Source: Kineosporia babensis | GTDB taxonomy: Bacteria > Actinomycetota > Actinomycetes > Actinomycetales > Kineosporiaceae | NCBI RefSeq assembly: GCF_021129305.1 | Contig: NZ_JAJOMB010000013.1 | Span: 1 to 64,000, forward strand | DNA: 64,000 nucleotides | Reading direction: 5' to 3' | Shown: positions 41,233 through 48,933 of the stretch, piece by piece | Position numbering within the stretch: the stretch's first letter is position 1 | Layout of the letters: every line of letters starts with the position of its first letter | Position numbers and translations under genes: made by a program | Notes under the pieces: generated by a model | Database searches by the model: none | What the model saw: the letters and a program-made list of their open reading frames with translations, nothing else | Told to the model about the DNA's origin: nothing

Positions 41233-42294
41233 ATGAGCACCCCGAGGACCCCCTCGTCCGTCCGTCTGGCCGTCATCCCCGGCGACGGCATCGGCCCTGA
41301 GGTCGTCACCGAGGGCCTGAAGGTCCTGCGGGCGGCGGTCGGTTCGGAGGTGTCCTTCGAGACCACCGAGTACGACCTCGGTGCCCGTCGCTGGCACGCC
41401 AGCGGCGAGACACTGCCCGACGCCGCGCTGGCCGAGATCCGGCAGCACGACGCCATCCTGCTCGGCGCGATCGGCGACCCCGCCGTGCCCAGCGGTGTTC
41501 TGGAGCGGGGCCTCCTGCTGCGCCTGCGGTTCGAGCTGGACCACTACGTGAACCTGCGGCCGGCGCGGCTGTACCCGGGCGTCACCTCGCCCCTGTCCCC
41601 GGCCGTCCTGGAGAACGGGCTCGACTTCGTCGTGGTCCGTGAGGGCACCGAGGGGCCGTACGTCGGCAACGGCGGCGCGGTGCGCACGGGTACGCCGCAC
41701 GAGATCGCCACCGAGGTCAGCATCAACACGGCCTTCGGTATCGAGCGGGTGGTGCGCGACGCGTTCCGCCGGGCCGCCGCCCGCCCGCGCAAGCACCTCA
41801 CCCTGGTGCACAAGCACAACGTGCTGGTCCACGCCGGTCACCTCTGGCGCCGCACCCTCGAGCAGGTCAACGCCGAGTTCCCCGAGGTCACCACCGACTA
41901 CCTGCACGTCGACGCGGCCACCATCTTCATGGTCCAGAACCCGGGCCGCTTCGACGTGATCGTCACCGACAACCTGTTCGGCGACATCATCACCGACATC
42001 GCCGGCGCGATCGCCGGGGGCATCGGCCTGGCCGCCTCCGGCAACGTCAACCCCGACCGCACCGCGCCGAGCATGTTCGAGCCGGTCCACGGCTCCGCGC
42101 CGGACATCGCCGGTCAGCAGAAGGCCGACCCGACCGCCACCATCCTGTCGGTGGGCATGCTGCTGGAGCACCTCGGCCTGGACAAGGCCGCCCAGAAGGT
42201 CGAGCAGGCGGTATCCGCCGACCTGATCGAGCGCGCGGACCGAGTACGCACCACGGCCGAGATCGGCGACTCGATCGCCGCCCGGCTCGCCTGA
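41233..42294 (+). CDS. leuB: 3-isopropylmalate dehydrogenase
   Basis: Oxidative decarboxylation in leucine synthesis, NAD+ and Mg2+ dependent. 353 aa. [11 protein letters not shown] near the N-terminus, [18 protein letters not shown] substrate loop, and [27 protein letters not shown], the cofactor motif. ATG 41233 is chosen (GGTAGG 9 nt upstream) over ATG 41224 and GTG 41194. Unlinked from leuCD (13 kb away) but in the same branched-chain block. Confidence 0.95.
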   Translation: MSTPRTPSSVRLAVIPGDGIGPEVVTEGLKVLRAAVGSEVSFETTEYDLGARRWHASGETLPDAALAEIRQHDAILLGAIGDPAVPSGVLERGLLLRLRFELDHYVNLRPARLYPGVTSPLSPAVLENGLDFVVVREGTEGPYVGNGGAVRTGTPHEIATEVSINTAFGIERVVRDAFRRAAARPRKHLTLVHKHNVLVHAGHLWRRTLEQVNAEFPEVTTDYLHVDAATIFMVQNPGRFDVIVTDNLFGDIITDIAGAIAGGIGLAASGNVNPDRTAPSMFEPVHGSAPDIAGQQKADPTATILSVGMLLEHLGLDKAAQKVEQAVSADLIERADRVRTTAEIGDSIAARLA

Positions 42295-42318
42295 CCAGGG
42301 GCCCGTCCCAGTACTGAA

Positions 42319-42357
42319 GACGGCGGCCGGTCGGGTGATCCCCGACCGGCCGCCGTC
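42319..42357 (+). terminator. terminator hairpin after leuB
   Basis: Perfect 17-bp stem GACGGCGGCCGGTCGGG with a 5-nt loop, 24 bases after the leuB stop. No T-run. Confidence 0.85.
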
Positions 42358-42770
42358 GCGTTTGCCTCCGGCGGGTAGCACCAACTGCCTGAGGACGTCC
42401 GTGGGCACCGAAGCCTCTCGGCCCGTCGTCGGCGGGTGGTAGCGGTACATCCGGTACCAGGTGCCCCGTGTGTACACAACGAAGGTTCTTCCCGGCGGAG
42501 CGGTCGAGGTTCGTGAGCCACAAGGCGCTACCTCAGGGGCCCCGTCCCCGGAACCCCGGGGCACGCTTCGCTCAGGAACAAGCAGGCGCCACCGCCAGAA
42601 ACGGCAAGGCACCGCCGCCAGGAACAACGAAGCACCGCATCCGGTACCAGCGAGCCGGCGTCCGGCCACCACCACCGCCCGGTCGCCCAGCATCCCCGCT
42701 GCTACCGTCGTCAATAGATTTCTTTAACCGGTTCCGCCACGTCCGGGCCGGGTTGCGAGGGAGTATCGCG
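42358..42770 (+). other. 413-bp non-coding stretch, ilvE 5' region
   Basis: No credible gene. An ilvE in-frame extension exists, but its composition (Arg/Pro/Ala, no family similarity) and the good ribosome site at the ATG 42771 argue against it. The 13-mer CATCCGGTACCAG occurs twice (42448-42460 and 42638-42650). The only A/T-rich stretch, around 42708-42728, may hold a promoter. No leader peptide or attenuator was found for ilvE. Confidence 0.6.
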
Positions 42771-43862
42771 ATGAGCGCCGCACCACTGTCTTTCAGCACC
42801 ACACTCAACCCGTCACCGGTCACGCCGGAGCGCCGGGCCGAGATCCACGCCGCCCCCGGTTTCGGGAAGTTCTTCACCGACCACATGGTCTCGATCGACT
42901 GGACCGACGGCCAGGGCTGGCACGACGCCGGCCTGGTGCCCTACGGCCCGATCCAGCTCGACCCGGCCGCCGCAGTGCTGCACTACGCCCAGGAGATCTT
43001 CGAAGGGCTGAAGGCCTACCGGCACGCCGACGGCTCGATCTGGACGTTCCGCCCGGAGGCCAACGCCGCCCGGCTGGCCCAGTCCGCCCGCCGGCTGGCG
43101 CTGCCCGAGCTGTCCGAGGCCGACTTCCTGAAGTCCCTGGAGCTGCTGGTCAGCACCGACCAGGAGTGGGTGCCCAGCCACGAGGGCGGCGAGAGCAGCC
43201 TGTACCTGCGGCCGTTCATGTACGCCTCCGAGGTCTTCCTCGGTGTCCGCCCGGCCAAGCAGGTGCGTTACCTGCTGATCGCCTCGCCGGTCGGGGGCTA
43301 CTTCGCCGGCGGGGTCAAGCCGGTCTCGATCTGGCTGTCCTCCACCTACACCCGGGCGGCGGCGGGCGGCACCGGCGCGGCCAAGTGCGGGGGCAACTAC
43401 GCCGCCAGCCTGGCCGCTCAGCTGGAGGCCCAGGCGCACGGCTGCGAGCAGGTCTGTTTCCTGGACTCGGCCAAGCACAAGTGGGTCGAAGAGCTCGGCG
43501 GGATGAACATCTACTTCGTCCGTAAGGACGGAACGCTGGTCACGCCGCCGGTTTCCGGCACCATCCTGGAGGGCATCACCCGTGCCTCCATCCTCGCTCT
43601 GGCCGGCGAGATGGGCCTGAAGGTCGAGGAGCGCCCGATCAGCATCGACGAGTGGCGCGCAGACGTGGCCTCGGGCGAGATCACCGAGGTCTTCGCCTGC
43701 GGCACCGCGGCGGTGATCACCCCCCTGGGCCGGCTCAGCTGGGAGGGCGGCGAGCTGGAGATCCCCACCGGCGAGGTCAGCATGAAGATCCGCCAGACGC
43801 TGCTCGACATCCAGTACGGCCGCGCCGAGGACACCCACGGCTGGATGCACCGCCTGGTCTAA
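42771..43862 (+). CDS. ilvE: branched-chain amino acid aminotransferase
   Basis: Last step of valine, leucine and isoleucine synthesis, PLP dependent. 363 aa, the long actinobacterial/mammalian-type BCAT. PLP lysine K205 in [24 protein letters not shown], the CEQVCFLDS region and VEELGGMN are family motifs. ATG 42771 with GGGAG 8 nt upstream. Convergent with cimA across a hairpin terminator. Confidence 0.95.
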   Translation: MSAAPLSFSTTLNPSPVTPERRAEIHAAPGFGKFFTDHMVSIDWTDGQGWHDAGLVPYGPIQLDPAAAVLHYAQEIFEGLKAYRHADGSIWTFRPEANAARLAQSARRLALPELSEADFLKSLELLVSTDQEWVPSHEGGESSLYLRPFMYASEVFLGVRPAKQVRYLLIASPVGGYFAGGVKPVSIWLSSTYTRAAAGGTGAAKCGGNYAASLAAQLEAQAHGCEQVCFLDSAKHKWVEELGGMNIYFVRKDGTLVTPPVSGTILEGITRASILALAGEMGLKVEERPISIDEWRADVASGEITEVFACGTAAVITPLGRLSWEGGELEIPTGEVSMKIRQTLLDIQYGRAEDTHGWMHRLV

Positions 43863-43882
43863 AAGGTTCCCAACCAAACTAT

Positions 43883-43917
43883 GGACGGGGTGGTCACCAA
43901 AGGTGCCCACCCCGTCC
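43883..43917. terminator. bidirectional terminator between ilvE and cimA
   Basis: GGACGGGGTGGTCACC, AAA, GGTGCCCACCCCGTCC: a 16-bp stem with one mismatch. Nearly the same hairpin occurs at 45752-45784 on the other side of cimA. Confidence 0.85.
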
Positions 43918-43933
43918 TTAGTTCGAAGCCCTT

Positions 43934-45532
43934 TTACAGACGAGGAGCAGCCCCCATCGCCTGGAGCCCGAAGACAAAGCTCTCCAGGAGGGCCTGCCAG
44001 CTCGCCTCCACCACGTTCGGCCCGACCCCCACGGTCCGCCAGACAGCACCGGAACCCGTGGTCTCGACCAGCACCCGGGTGATCGCGTCGGTGGCCGATT
44101 CCCCGTCCAGGATGCGCACCTTGAAGTCGGTCAGCTTCATCGCGTCCAGCTCGGGGTAGACCGGCAGCAGCGCCTGCCGCAGCGCATGGTCCAGTGCGCT
44201 CACCGGACCGTTGCCCTCCGCGGTAGCCACCGAGCGCGTACCCCCGGCGGTCAGCTTCACCGTCGCCTCGCAGACCGCCTCGGCCGTGCCGTCCCGGAAT
44301 TCGGTGATCACTCGCCAGCTCTCGACCGCGCAGAACTGCGGCTGGGCGCCGTGCACCTCCTCCTGCAGCAGCAGCGAGAACGAGGCGTCGGCAGCCTCGA
44401 ACGTGTAACCCCGGGCCTCCAGCTGCTTCACCCGATCGGTCACCCGGCTCAGCAGTTCCCGGTCGCCGGACAGATCGAAACCGAGCTCCTTGCCCTTCAG
44501 CTCGATCGAGGCCCGGCCTGCCATGTCCGACACCAGCATCCGCATGTCGTTGCCCACCTGAGCCGGATCGATGTGCTGGTACAGGTCCGGATCCACCTTG
44601 ATCGCGCTGGCGTGCAGCCCGGCCTTGTGGGCGAAGGCAGAGGCCCCGACGTAGGGCTGACGCTGGTACGGCAGCACGTTGGCGATCTCGTTCACCGCGT
44701 GCGCGATCCGGGTGATCTCGGCCAGCTTGCCCTCCGGCAGCACCGGACGGCCCAGTTTCAGCTCCAGGTCGGCCAGAACCGTGATCAGGTCGGCGTTCCC
44801 GGTGCGCTCGCCGTACCCGTTCAGCGTGCCCTGCACCTGGATCGCCCCGGCCTCGACCGCGGCCAGCGAGTTGGCGACCGCACAACCGGTGTCGTTGTGG
44901 GCGTGGATCCCCAGAAGCGCACCGGTTTGCGCGCTCACCTCCTGCACCACCTCGGTGACCCAGCCGGGAAGCATCCCGCCGTTGGTGTCGCACAGCACCA
45001 CGACCTCGGCCCCGGCCTCGGCAGCCGAGCGCACCACCCGTAGCGCGTAGTCCGGGTTGAAGCGGTAGCCGTCGAAGAAGTGCTCGGCGTCCAGGAACAC
45101 CCGGCGGCCGTGATCGCGCAGGTGGCGCACGGTCTCGGTGATCATCGCCAGGTTCTCCTCGGCGGTGGTGCGCAGAGCCCGCTCCACGTGCCGGATATCG
45201 CTCTTGGCGACCAGGGTCACGGCCGGGGCCAGCGAGTCGATCAGGGCCTGCACCTGCGGGTCCTGATCCACCGCGACGCCGGCCTTGCGGGTGGCGCCGA
45301 ACGCGGTGAGCACGGCCTGCTTCAGGTTCAGATCGGTGGCGGCCCGGCGGAAGAACTCCGTGTCCTTGGGAATCGCCCCCGGCCAGCCGCCCTCGATGAA
45401 GCCGACCCCCAGTTCGTCCAGATGGCCGGCGATCGCCAGCTTGTCCGGCACCGAGAGGCTGAGCCCCTCCTGCTGGGCGCCGTCGCGCAGGGTGGTGTCG
45501 TACACCTGGAAGGTGCTGCCGGTGCTCTCCAT
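43934..45532 (-). CDS. cimA: (R)-citramalate synthase
   Basis: Condenses pyruvate and acetyl-CoA to citramalate, giving a threonine-independent route to 2-oxobutyrate and isoleucine. 532 aa. The N-terminal DRE-TIM barrel opens VYDTTLRDGAQQEGLSLSV; GIHAHNDTGCAVANSLAAVEAG holds the metal-binding HxH region. A C-terminal LeuA-dimer regulatory domain (about 400-520) is where isoleucine would bind. The wording and length fit CimA rather than 2-isopropylmalate synthase. ATG 45532 with GAAGG upstream. Preceded by a leader peptide and terminator with Val-Ile-Ile codons. Confidence 0.92.
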   Translation of the reverse strand: MESTGSTFQVYDTTLRDGAQQEGLSLSVPDKLAIAGHLDELGVGFIEGGWPGAIPKDTEFFRRAATDLNLKQAVLTAFGATRKAGVAVDQDPQVQALIDSLAPAVTLVAKSDIRHVERALRTTAEENLAMITETVRHLRDHGRRVFLDAEHFFDGYRFNPDYALRVVRSAAEAGAEVVVLCDTNGGMLPGWVTEVVQEVSAQTGALLGIHAHNDTGCAVANSLAAVEAGAIQVQGTLNGYGERTGNADLITVLADLELKLGRPVLPEGKLAEITRIAHAVNEIANVLPYQRQPYVGASAFAHKAGLHASAIKVDPDLYQHIDPAQVGNDMRMLVSDMAGRASIELKGKELGFDLSGDRELLSRVTDRVKQLEARGYTFEAADASFSLLLQEEVHGAQPQFCAVESWRVITEFRDGTAEAVCEATVKLTAGGTRSVATAEGNGPVSALDHALRQALLPVYPELDAMKLTDFKVRILDGESATDAITRVLVETTGSGAVWRTVGVGPNVVEASWQALLESFVFGLQAMGAAPRL

Positions 45533-45592
45533 CGTGGTTCGCCTTCGGTCGTGGATGCTGGTTTTCGCCGGTTCGTCACGGCCCGGCGCATG

Positions 45593-45622
45593 AAAAAAGA
45601 CCCCCCGCGGGTGCGGAAGGTC
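45593..45622 (-). terminator. attenuator terminator upstream of cimA
   Basis: On the minus strand a 10-bp stem (GACCTTCCGC / GCGGGGGGTC, two G-T pairs) with a 4-nt loop is followed by six T. It ends 61 bp before the cimA ATG, inside the cimA 5' region, so it would stop cimA transcripts unless overridden. Confidence 0.85.
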
Positions 45623-45623
45623 T

Positions 45624-45664
45624 GCGCGTCGACGGTGCCCTAGCCCTGGGCGGTGCCGACGCGC
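45624..45664 (-). promoter_or_regulatory. alternative hairpin overlapping the end of the cimA leader peptide
   Basis: GCGCGTCG and CGACGCGC (45657-45664 and 45624-45631) can pair perfectly; the first arm lies in the leader codons R-V-G. A ribosome stalled at the upstream Ile codons or finishing the leader would change this pairing. It is the likely pause or antiterminator element. Confidence 0.55.
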
Positions 45665-45693
45665 CTGCGAATAATGACGCCGTGGTTGAACAT
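45640..45693 (-). CDS. cimA leader peptide
   Basis: 17 codons from the ATG at 45693: MFNHGVIIRRRVGTAQG, stop TAG. The Val-Ile-Ile codons are GTC ATT ATT; ATT is a rare codon in such a GC-rich genome, and two in a row in a leader suggest deliberate use as slow Ile sensors. The terminator follows 17 bases after the stop. This is the standard layout of ribosome-mediated attenuation responding to isoleucine and valine. Confidence 0.75.
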   Translation of the reverse strand: MFNHGVIIRRRVGTAQG

Positions 45694-45751
45694 GCTGCCG
45701 GTGATTCTGCCACACGCTGGGTAGGCATGGCCTTCGATGACCACAATGGAA

Positions 45752-45784
45752 GACGGGGTGGGCACCTTTGGTGCCCACCCCGTC
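45752..45784. terminator. hairpin terminator of the secreted-protein gene
   Basis: Perfect 15-bp inverted repeat GACGGGGTGGGCACC around TTT, just after the minus-strand stop at 45801. Almost identical to the hairpin at 43883-43917. Confidence 0.85.
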
Positions 45785-45800
45785 CTCAGGTTGTGGAGAC

Positions 45801-46889
45801 TCAGCGCCAGTACGGCGTGACCGTCTCGCCCTTCACCTTCTTGCCCAGCGGGACCACGGTGTAGTTCGCGCTGTCCGGGTTCTGCACCCCGAAGCGGGCG
45901 TTCACCGTCCACAGCGTGTGGTGCACGAAGGTGGCGGTGCTCGGCACGTCCAGCTTCGGCGAGGTCAGGGTCTTGCGCCAGGTGGCCCGCCAGCCCTTGC
46001 CCCGGCTGTGGTGCAGCTTCAGCTTCTCCACCGCGTTCTGGCTGTTGCCGCGGATCACGAACAGGGTGTGGCCCTTGCGCTCCAGCCCGTCGCCGCCGGT
46101 GATGCCCGGGCCCCGGCGGATCGGCAGGACCTTGGCCTCGCCGGTGTGGTAGCTGACCCGGTAGATGCCGCCGAACGTGCTGTTGTTCAGGATCAGCGAA
46201 CCGTCCCAGAGGGTCTCGAGGCCGTTGGCGCCGTTCTTGCCGGCCGGGGTGAGCGGCCAGGCCCCCTTCAGGTTGATGAAGTTGATCTGGCCGGCCTTGG
46301 CCCCGGTGGCGTCCCGCAACGCGATCCGGGTGAGCCGGTCCACCCGGGAGTCGGTGACCCAGACCGCGTTCGGCTCCACCGTCAGGTCGTTCAGGAAGAT
46401 CGCGCCGGGGACCTTGACCCGGTGCTTGATCGATCCGGTGGCGATGTCCACGCCGAGCACGATGCCCTGGTCGCCGTCCTGACCGGCGGCCCAGAGCAGG
46501 TTCGAGCGCGGGTCCCACTCCATCCCGCGCAGCGAACGGCCGGGGACGCCGGGCGTGAGCACCCGGCCCTCACCGGTCTTCAGGCTGCCGGTCCAGATCC
46601 GGCCGTCGGCCAGTGAGCCGGCGAAGAACTGGCGCTTGGGACCGGAGGCGATCCCCTCGGGCCGGAACCCGTTGGGCAGGTTGATCGAATCGGGGAACTT
46701 CTTGGCCGTCGCCGCGATCGGGGTGCTCTCCAGCGCCACCGTGGCCTTCGAGCCCGCCGGGGAGGCAGCCGGGGTCGCGGCGGAGTACTCCCCGGCGAGC
46801 GCTGGGGAAGCGATGAGGGCCAGTCCGAGCACCGCCGCGCCGGCGGCCGTGCGGACGTGCCCGAGGTACCTGAACCTTCTCGTTGTCAT
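45801..46889 (-). CDS. secreted SMP-30/NHL-like beta-propeller protein
   Basis: 362 aa, ATG 46889. Sec signal peptide of about 34 residues (basic MTTRRFRYLGHV, hydrophobic core, cleavage after SPALA). The mature protein has repeated propeller segments (GFRPEGIASGPKRQFFAGSLADGRIWTG, GRSLRGMEWDPRSNLLWAAG, AIFLNDLTVEPNAVWVTDS, LETLWDGSLILNNSTFGGIYRV), as in SMP-30/gluconolactonase and strictosidine-synthase-like folds. Catalytic function unproven. Followed by its own hairpin, so probably monocistronic. Confidence 0.75.
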   Translation of the reverse strand: MTTRRFRYLGHVRTAAGAAVLGLALIASPALAGEYSAATPAASPAGSKATVALESTPIAATAKKFPDSINLPNGFRPEGIASGPKRQFFAGSLADGRIWTGSLKTGEGRVLTPGVPGRSLRGMEWDPRSNLLWAAGQDGDQGIVLGVDIATGSIKHRVKVPGAIFLNDLTVEPNAVWVTDSRVDRLTRIALRDATGAKAGQINFINLKGAWPLTPAGKNGANGLETLWDGSLILNNSTFGGIYRVSYHTGEAKVLPIRRGPGITGGDGLERKGHTLFVIRGNSQNAVEKLKLHHSRGKGWRATWRKTLTSPKLDVPSTATFVHHTLWTVNARFGVQNPDSANYTVVPLGKKVKGETVTPYWR

Positions 46890-46995
46890 GCGCAAAGTTC
46901 AGCGAACGCACAGGATTCGCGGGGCCGGAAACACGCCGCGAGTTCGGCCTACCCCCTCGTCATCCACTTCCAAGGGCCAGACCCGAACGGGCTAA

Positions 46996-47871
46996 TCACG
47001 CCGAAACTTCAGTCCCAGCAGGGCTGATCAGCAACTCCAGCACCGTGATCATCCTGGTGCGCAACAGCTGCGAGCGTTCGGCGAAAGCCCGCTGCCGGCT
47101 CACATACTCCGCTTTGCCCTCGGCCGTCTCGATCGCCACAGCCGGCTGCTGGTAGGACGAAAGGTCGTACGGCGAGGCCTGCATGTCGAGCAGCCGGATG
47201 TCGCGGGCCAGCTCGAAGCAGTCCAGGGCCAGGTCGCCCGGAATCGCCGGGCCCAGCTTGGTGGCCCACTTGTGCCCGTCCATCGAGGCGTGCAGGCAGC
47301 CCGGCTGGTCCAGCTCGACCTGGGTCTCACGGGTGGGCTGCAGGCGATTGCGGCCCACCGCCTTCGGGGTGAAGAACCGGAACGCGTCGAAGTGGCTGCA
47401 GCGGATCGGGTGCGCCTCGACCACCGCGTCGGTACCGGCCTGTCCCAGCCTCAGGGGGAGCGGGTGGCGGTGCTCGTCCTGCCGGTAGACCATCGCCCAC
47501 TCGTGCAGGCCGAAACAGCCGGTGAAGGCCGGCCGGGTGGAGATGGCGGTGAGCAGGCGATGGATGAACCGGACCGAATCGCCGCGCTCCGCCATGAACT
47601 GCGCCGCGTCGAAACCCACCGTGCCGTCTTCGGCGGTGCTGTACCAGCGCCAGTTCTGGTGCGGGATGCCGCCGGGCGTGGGCTCCAGCCGGGTGCCGGC
47701 CCCCGGGTGCCAGCGGCGCATCACCGAGGGCCGGGTGTTGTAGTACTCGAACAGGAAGTCGTCGATCGCGTGCCGTTCCCGCCGGGCCTTGCGCTCGCGA
47801 TGCCCGGCGGTCAGCTCGTCGGCCCGGCGTTCGTGCTCCCGGGCCAAGGGCTGCCACTGCTCCGCCTGCAT
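46996..47871 (-). CDS. conserved actinobacterial protein, often annotated 3-methyladenine DNA glycosylase
   Basis: 291 aa from the ATG at 47871. The segment DDFLFEYYNTRPSVMRRWHPG matches my recollection of a cytoplasmic family in Streptomyces and relatives that carries the label 3-methyladenine DNA glycosylase. I see no helix-hairpin-helix or AlkA-like catalytic Asp region, so the label should be treated with caution. Rich in His, Trp and Arg, with no signal peptide. Divergent from the fumarylacetoacetase-family gene, sharing a 67-bp promoter region. Confidence 0.65.
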   Translation of the reverse strand: MQAEQWQPLAREHERRADELTAGHRERKARRERHAIDDFLFEYYNTRPSVMRRWHPGAGTRLEPTPGGIPHQNWRWYSTAEDGTVGFDAAQFMAERGDSVRFIHRLLTAISTRPAFTGCFGLHEWAMVYRQDEHRHPLPLRLGQAGTDAVVEAHPIRCSHFDAFRFFTPKAVGRNRLQPTRETQVELDQPGCLHASMDGHKWATKLGPAIPGDLALDCFELARDIRLLDMQASPYDLSSYQQPAVAIETAEGKAEYVSRQRAFAERSQLLRTRMITVLELLISPAGTEVSA

Positions 47872-47938
47872 CACCTCACACACCGCACCAGTATGTCCCG
47901 GGCTGGGGGAGGGCCGGCCCGGGGCATAAAGTCTCAGC

Positions 47939-48733
47939 ATGCTCATCGCGAGATTCACCACCGGCGAAGACCCTCGGTACGCGGTCGTCGAGGGCGAGCA
48001 GGGATCCGGGTTCCTGCACGTCATCAGCGGCGACCCGCTCTTCCAGACGGTCCAGATGACCGGTGAGAAGGTCCGGTTCGACGACGCCGTGCGGCTGCTG
48101 GCCCCGGTCATCCCGCGCAGCAAGGTGGTTGCCGTCGGCAAGAACTACGCCGACCACGTGGCCGAGATGGCCACCACCCCGGGCGAGGCCCCGCCCGAGG
48201 AGCCGCTGCTCTTCTTCAAGCCGAACACCTCGGTGATCGGCCCGGGCGACCCGATCGTGCTGCCCCGCCAGTCCAGCAACGTGCACTACGAGGGCGAGCT
48301 GGCGATCGTGATCGGCAAGCTCTGCAAGGACGTTCCCGCCGAGCGGGTGAACGAGGTGGTGCTCGGTTACACGATCGCCAACGACGTCACCGCGCGGGAC
48401 CTGCAGAAGTCCGACCGGCAGTGGGCCCGGGCCAAGGGTTTCGACACCTTCTGCCCGCTGGGGCCCTACCTGGTGCTGGACGCCGACGCCACCGACGTGC
48501 GGGTGACGACCCGGGTGAACGGCGAGACCAAGCAGGACGGCCGGACCTCCTCGCTGATCCACAAGATCCCGGAGATCGTGGCCTACATCTCGGCCGCGTT
48601 CACCCTGCTGCCCGGCGACGTGATCCTGACCGGTACCCCGGCCGGGGTCGGGCCGCTGAACGCGGGCGACCGGGTCGAGGTGGAGATCGAGGGCATGGGT
48701 GTGCTGAGCAACCCGGTGGTCTCGCGCGACTGA
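47939..48733 (+). CDS. fumarylacetoacetate hydrolase family protein
   Basis: 264 aa, ATG 47939. FAH fold: VVAVGKNYADHVAEM, then the metal ligands in VHYEGELAIVIGK (two Glu) and YTIANDVTARDLQ (Asp), KGFDTFCPLGPYLV, and GDVILTGTPAGVGPL near the end. Members hydrolyse or isomerise acylpyruvates and 2-hydroxyhepta-2,4-diene-1,7-dioate, or act as oxaloacetate decarboxylase; the substrate is unclear. In relatives this gene often precedes gltX, which is absent here. Confidence 0.88.
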   Translation: MLIARFTTGEDPRYAVVEGEQGSGFLHVISGDPLFQTVQMTGEKVRFDDAVRLLAPVIPRSKVVAVGKNYADHVAEMATTPGEAPPEEPLLFFKPNTSVIGPGDPIVLPRQSSNVHYEGELAIVIGKLCKDVPAERVNEVVLGYTIANDVTARDLQKSDRQWARAKGFDTFCPLGPYLVLDADATDVRVTTRVNGETKQDGRTSSLIHKIPEIVAYISAAFTLLPGDVILTGTPAGVGPLNAGDRVEVEIEGMGVLSNPVVSRD

Positions 48734-48753
48734 TCTGCGCAACCAGATGTGAG

Positions 48754-48903
48754 ACGTCCGCGGCCCCTGGGAGGGGACCGCGGACGTTTCGTTCTGGCTG
48801 GCCTCTGGTGCGCTTCGAGGTGCGCCGAGCGGTACCCACCGAGCTTGAATGTCGGTGACCAAACCGGGGACGTCCGCGGTCCCTTGAGAGGCGACCGCAA
48901 CCG
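48754..48903. repeat. two related hairpin units between the FAH-family and GGDEF-EAL genes
   Basis: Unit A: hairpin ACGTCCGCGGCCCC ... GGGGACCGCGGACGT at 48754-48787 followed by TTTCGTTCTGGCT. Unit B, from 48870: CGTCCGCGGTCCC ... GCGACCGCAACCG followed by TTCATCCTTCTGGTT. The two resemble each other along about 55 bp, so one looks like a decayed copy. Unit A would end the FAH-family transcript; unit B could serve the convergent gene. Confidence 0.7.
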
Positions 48904-48933
48904 TTCATCCTTCTGGTTCTGCTCTGCAGTTCC

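Noticed and set aside
42468-42770. N-terminal extension of IlvE (about 100 residues)
   Set aside because: Arg/Pro-rich non-family sequence; a good ribosome site and normal-length protein start at 42771.
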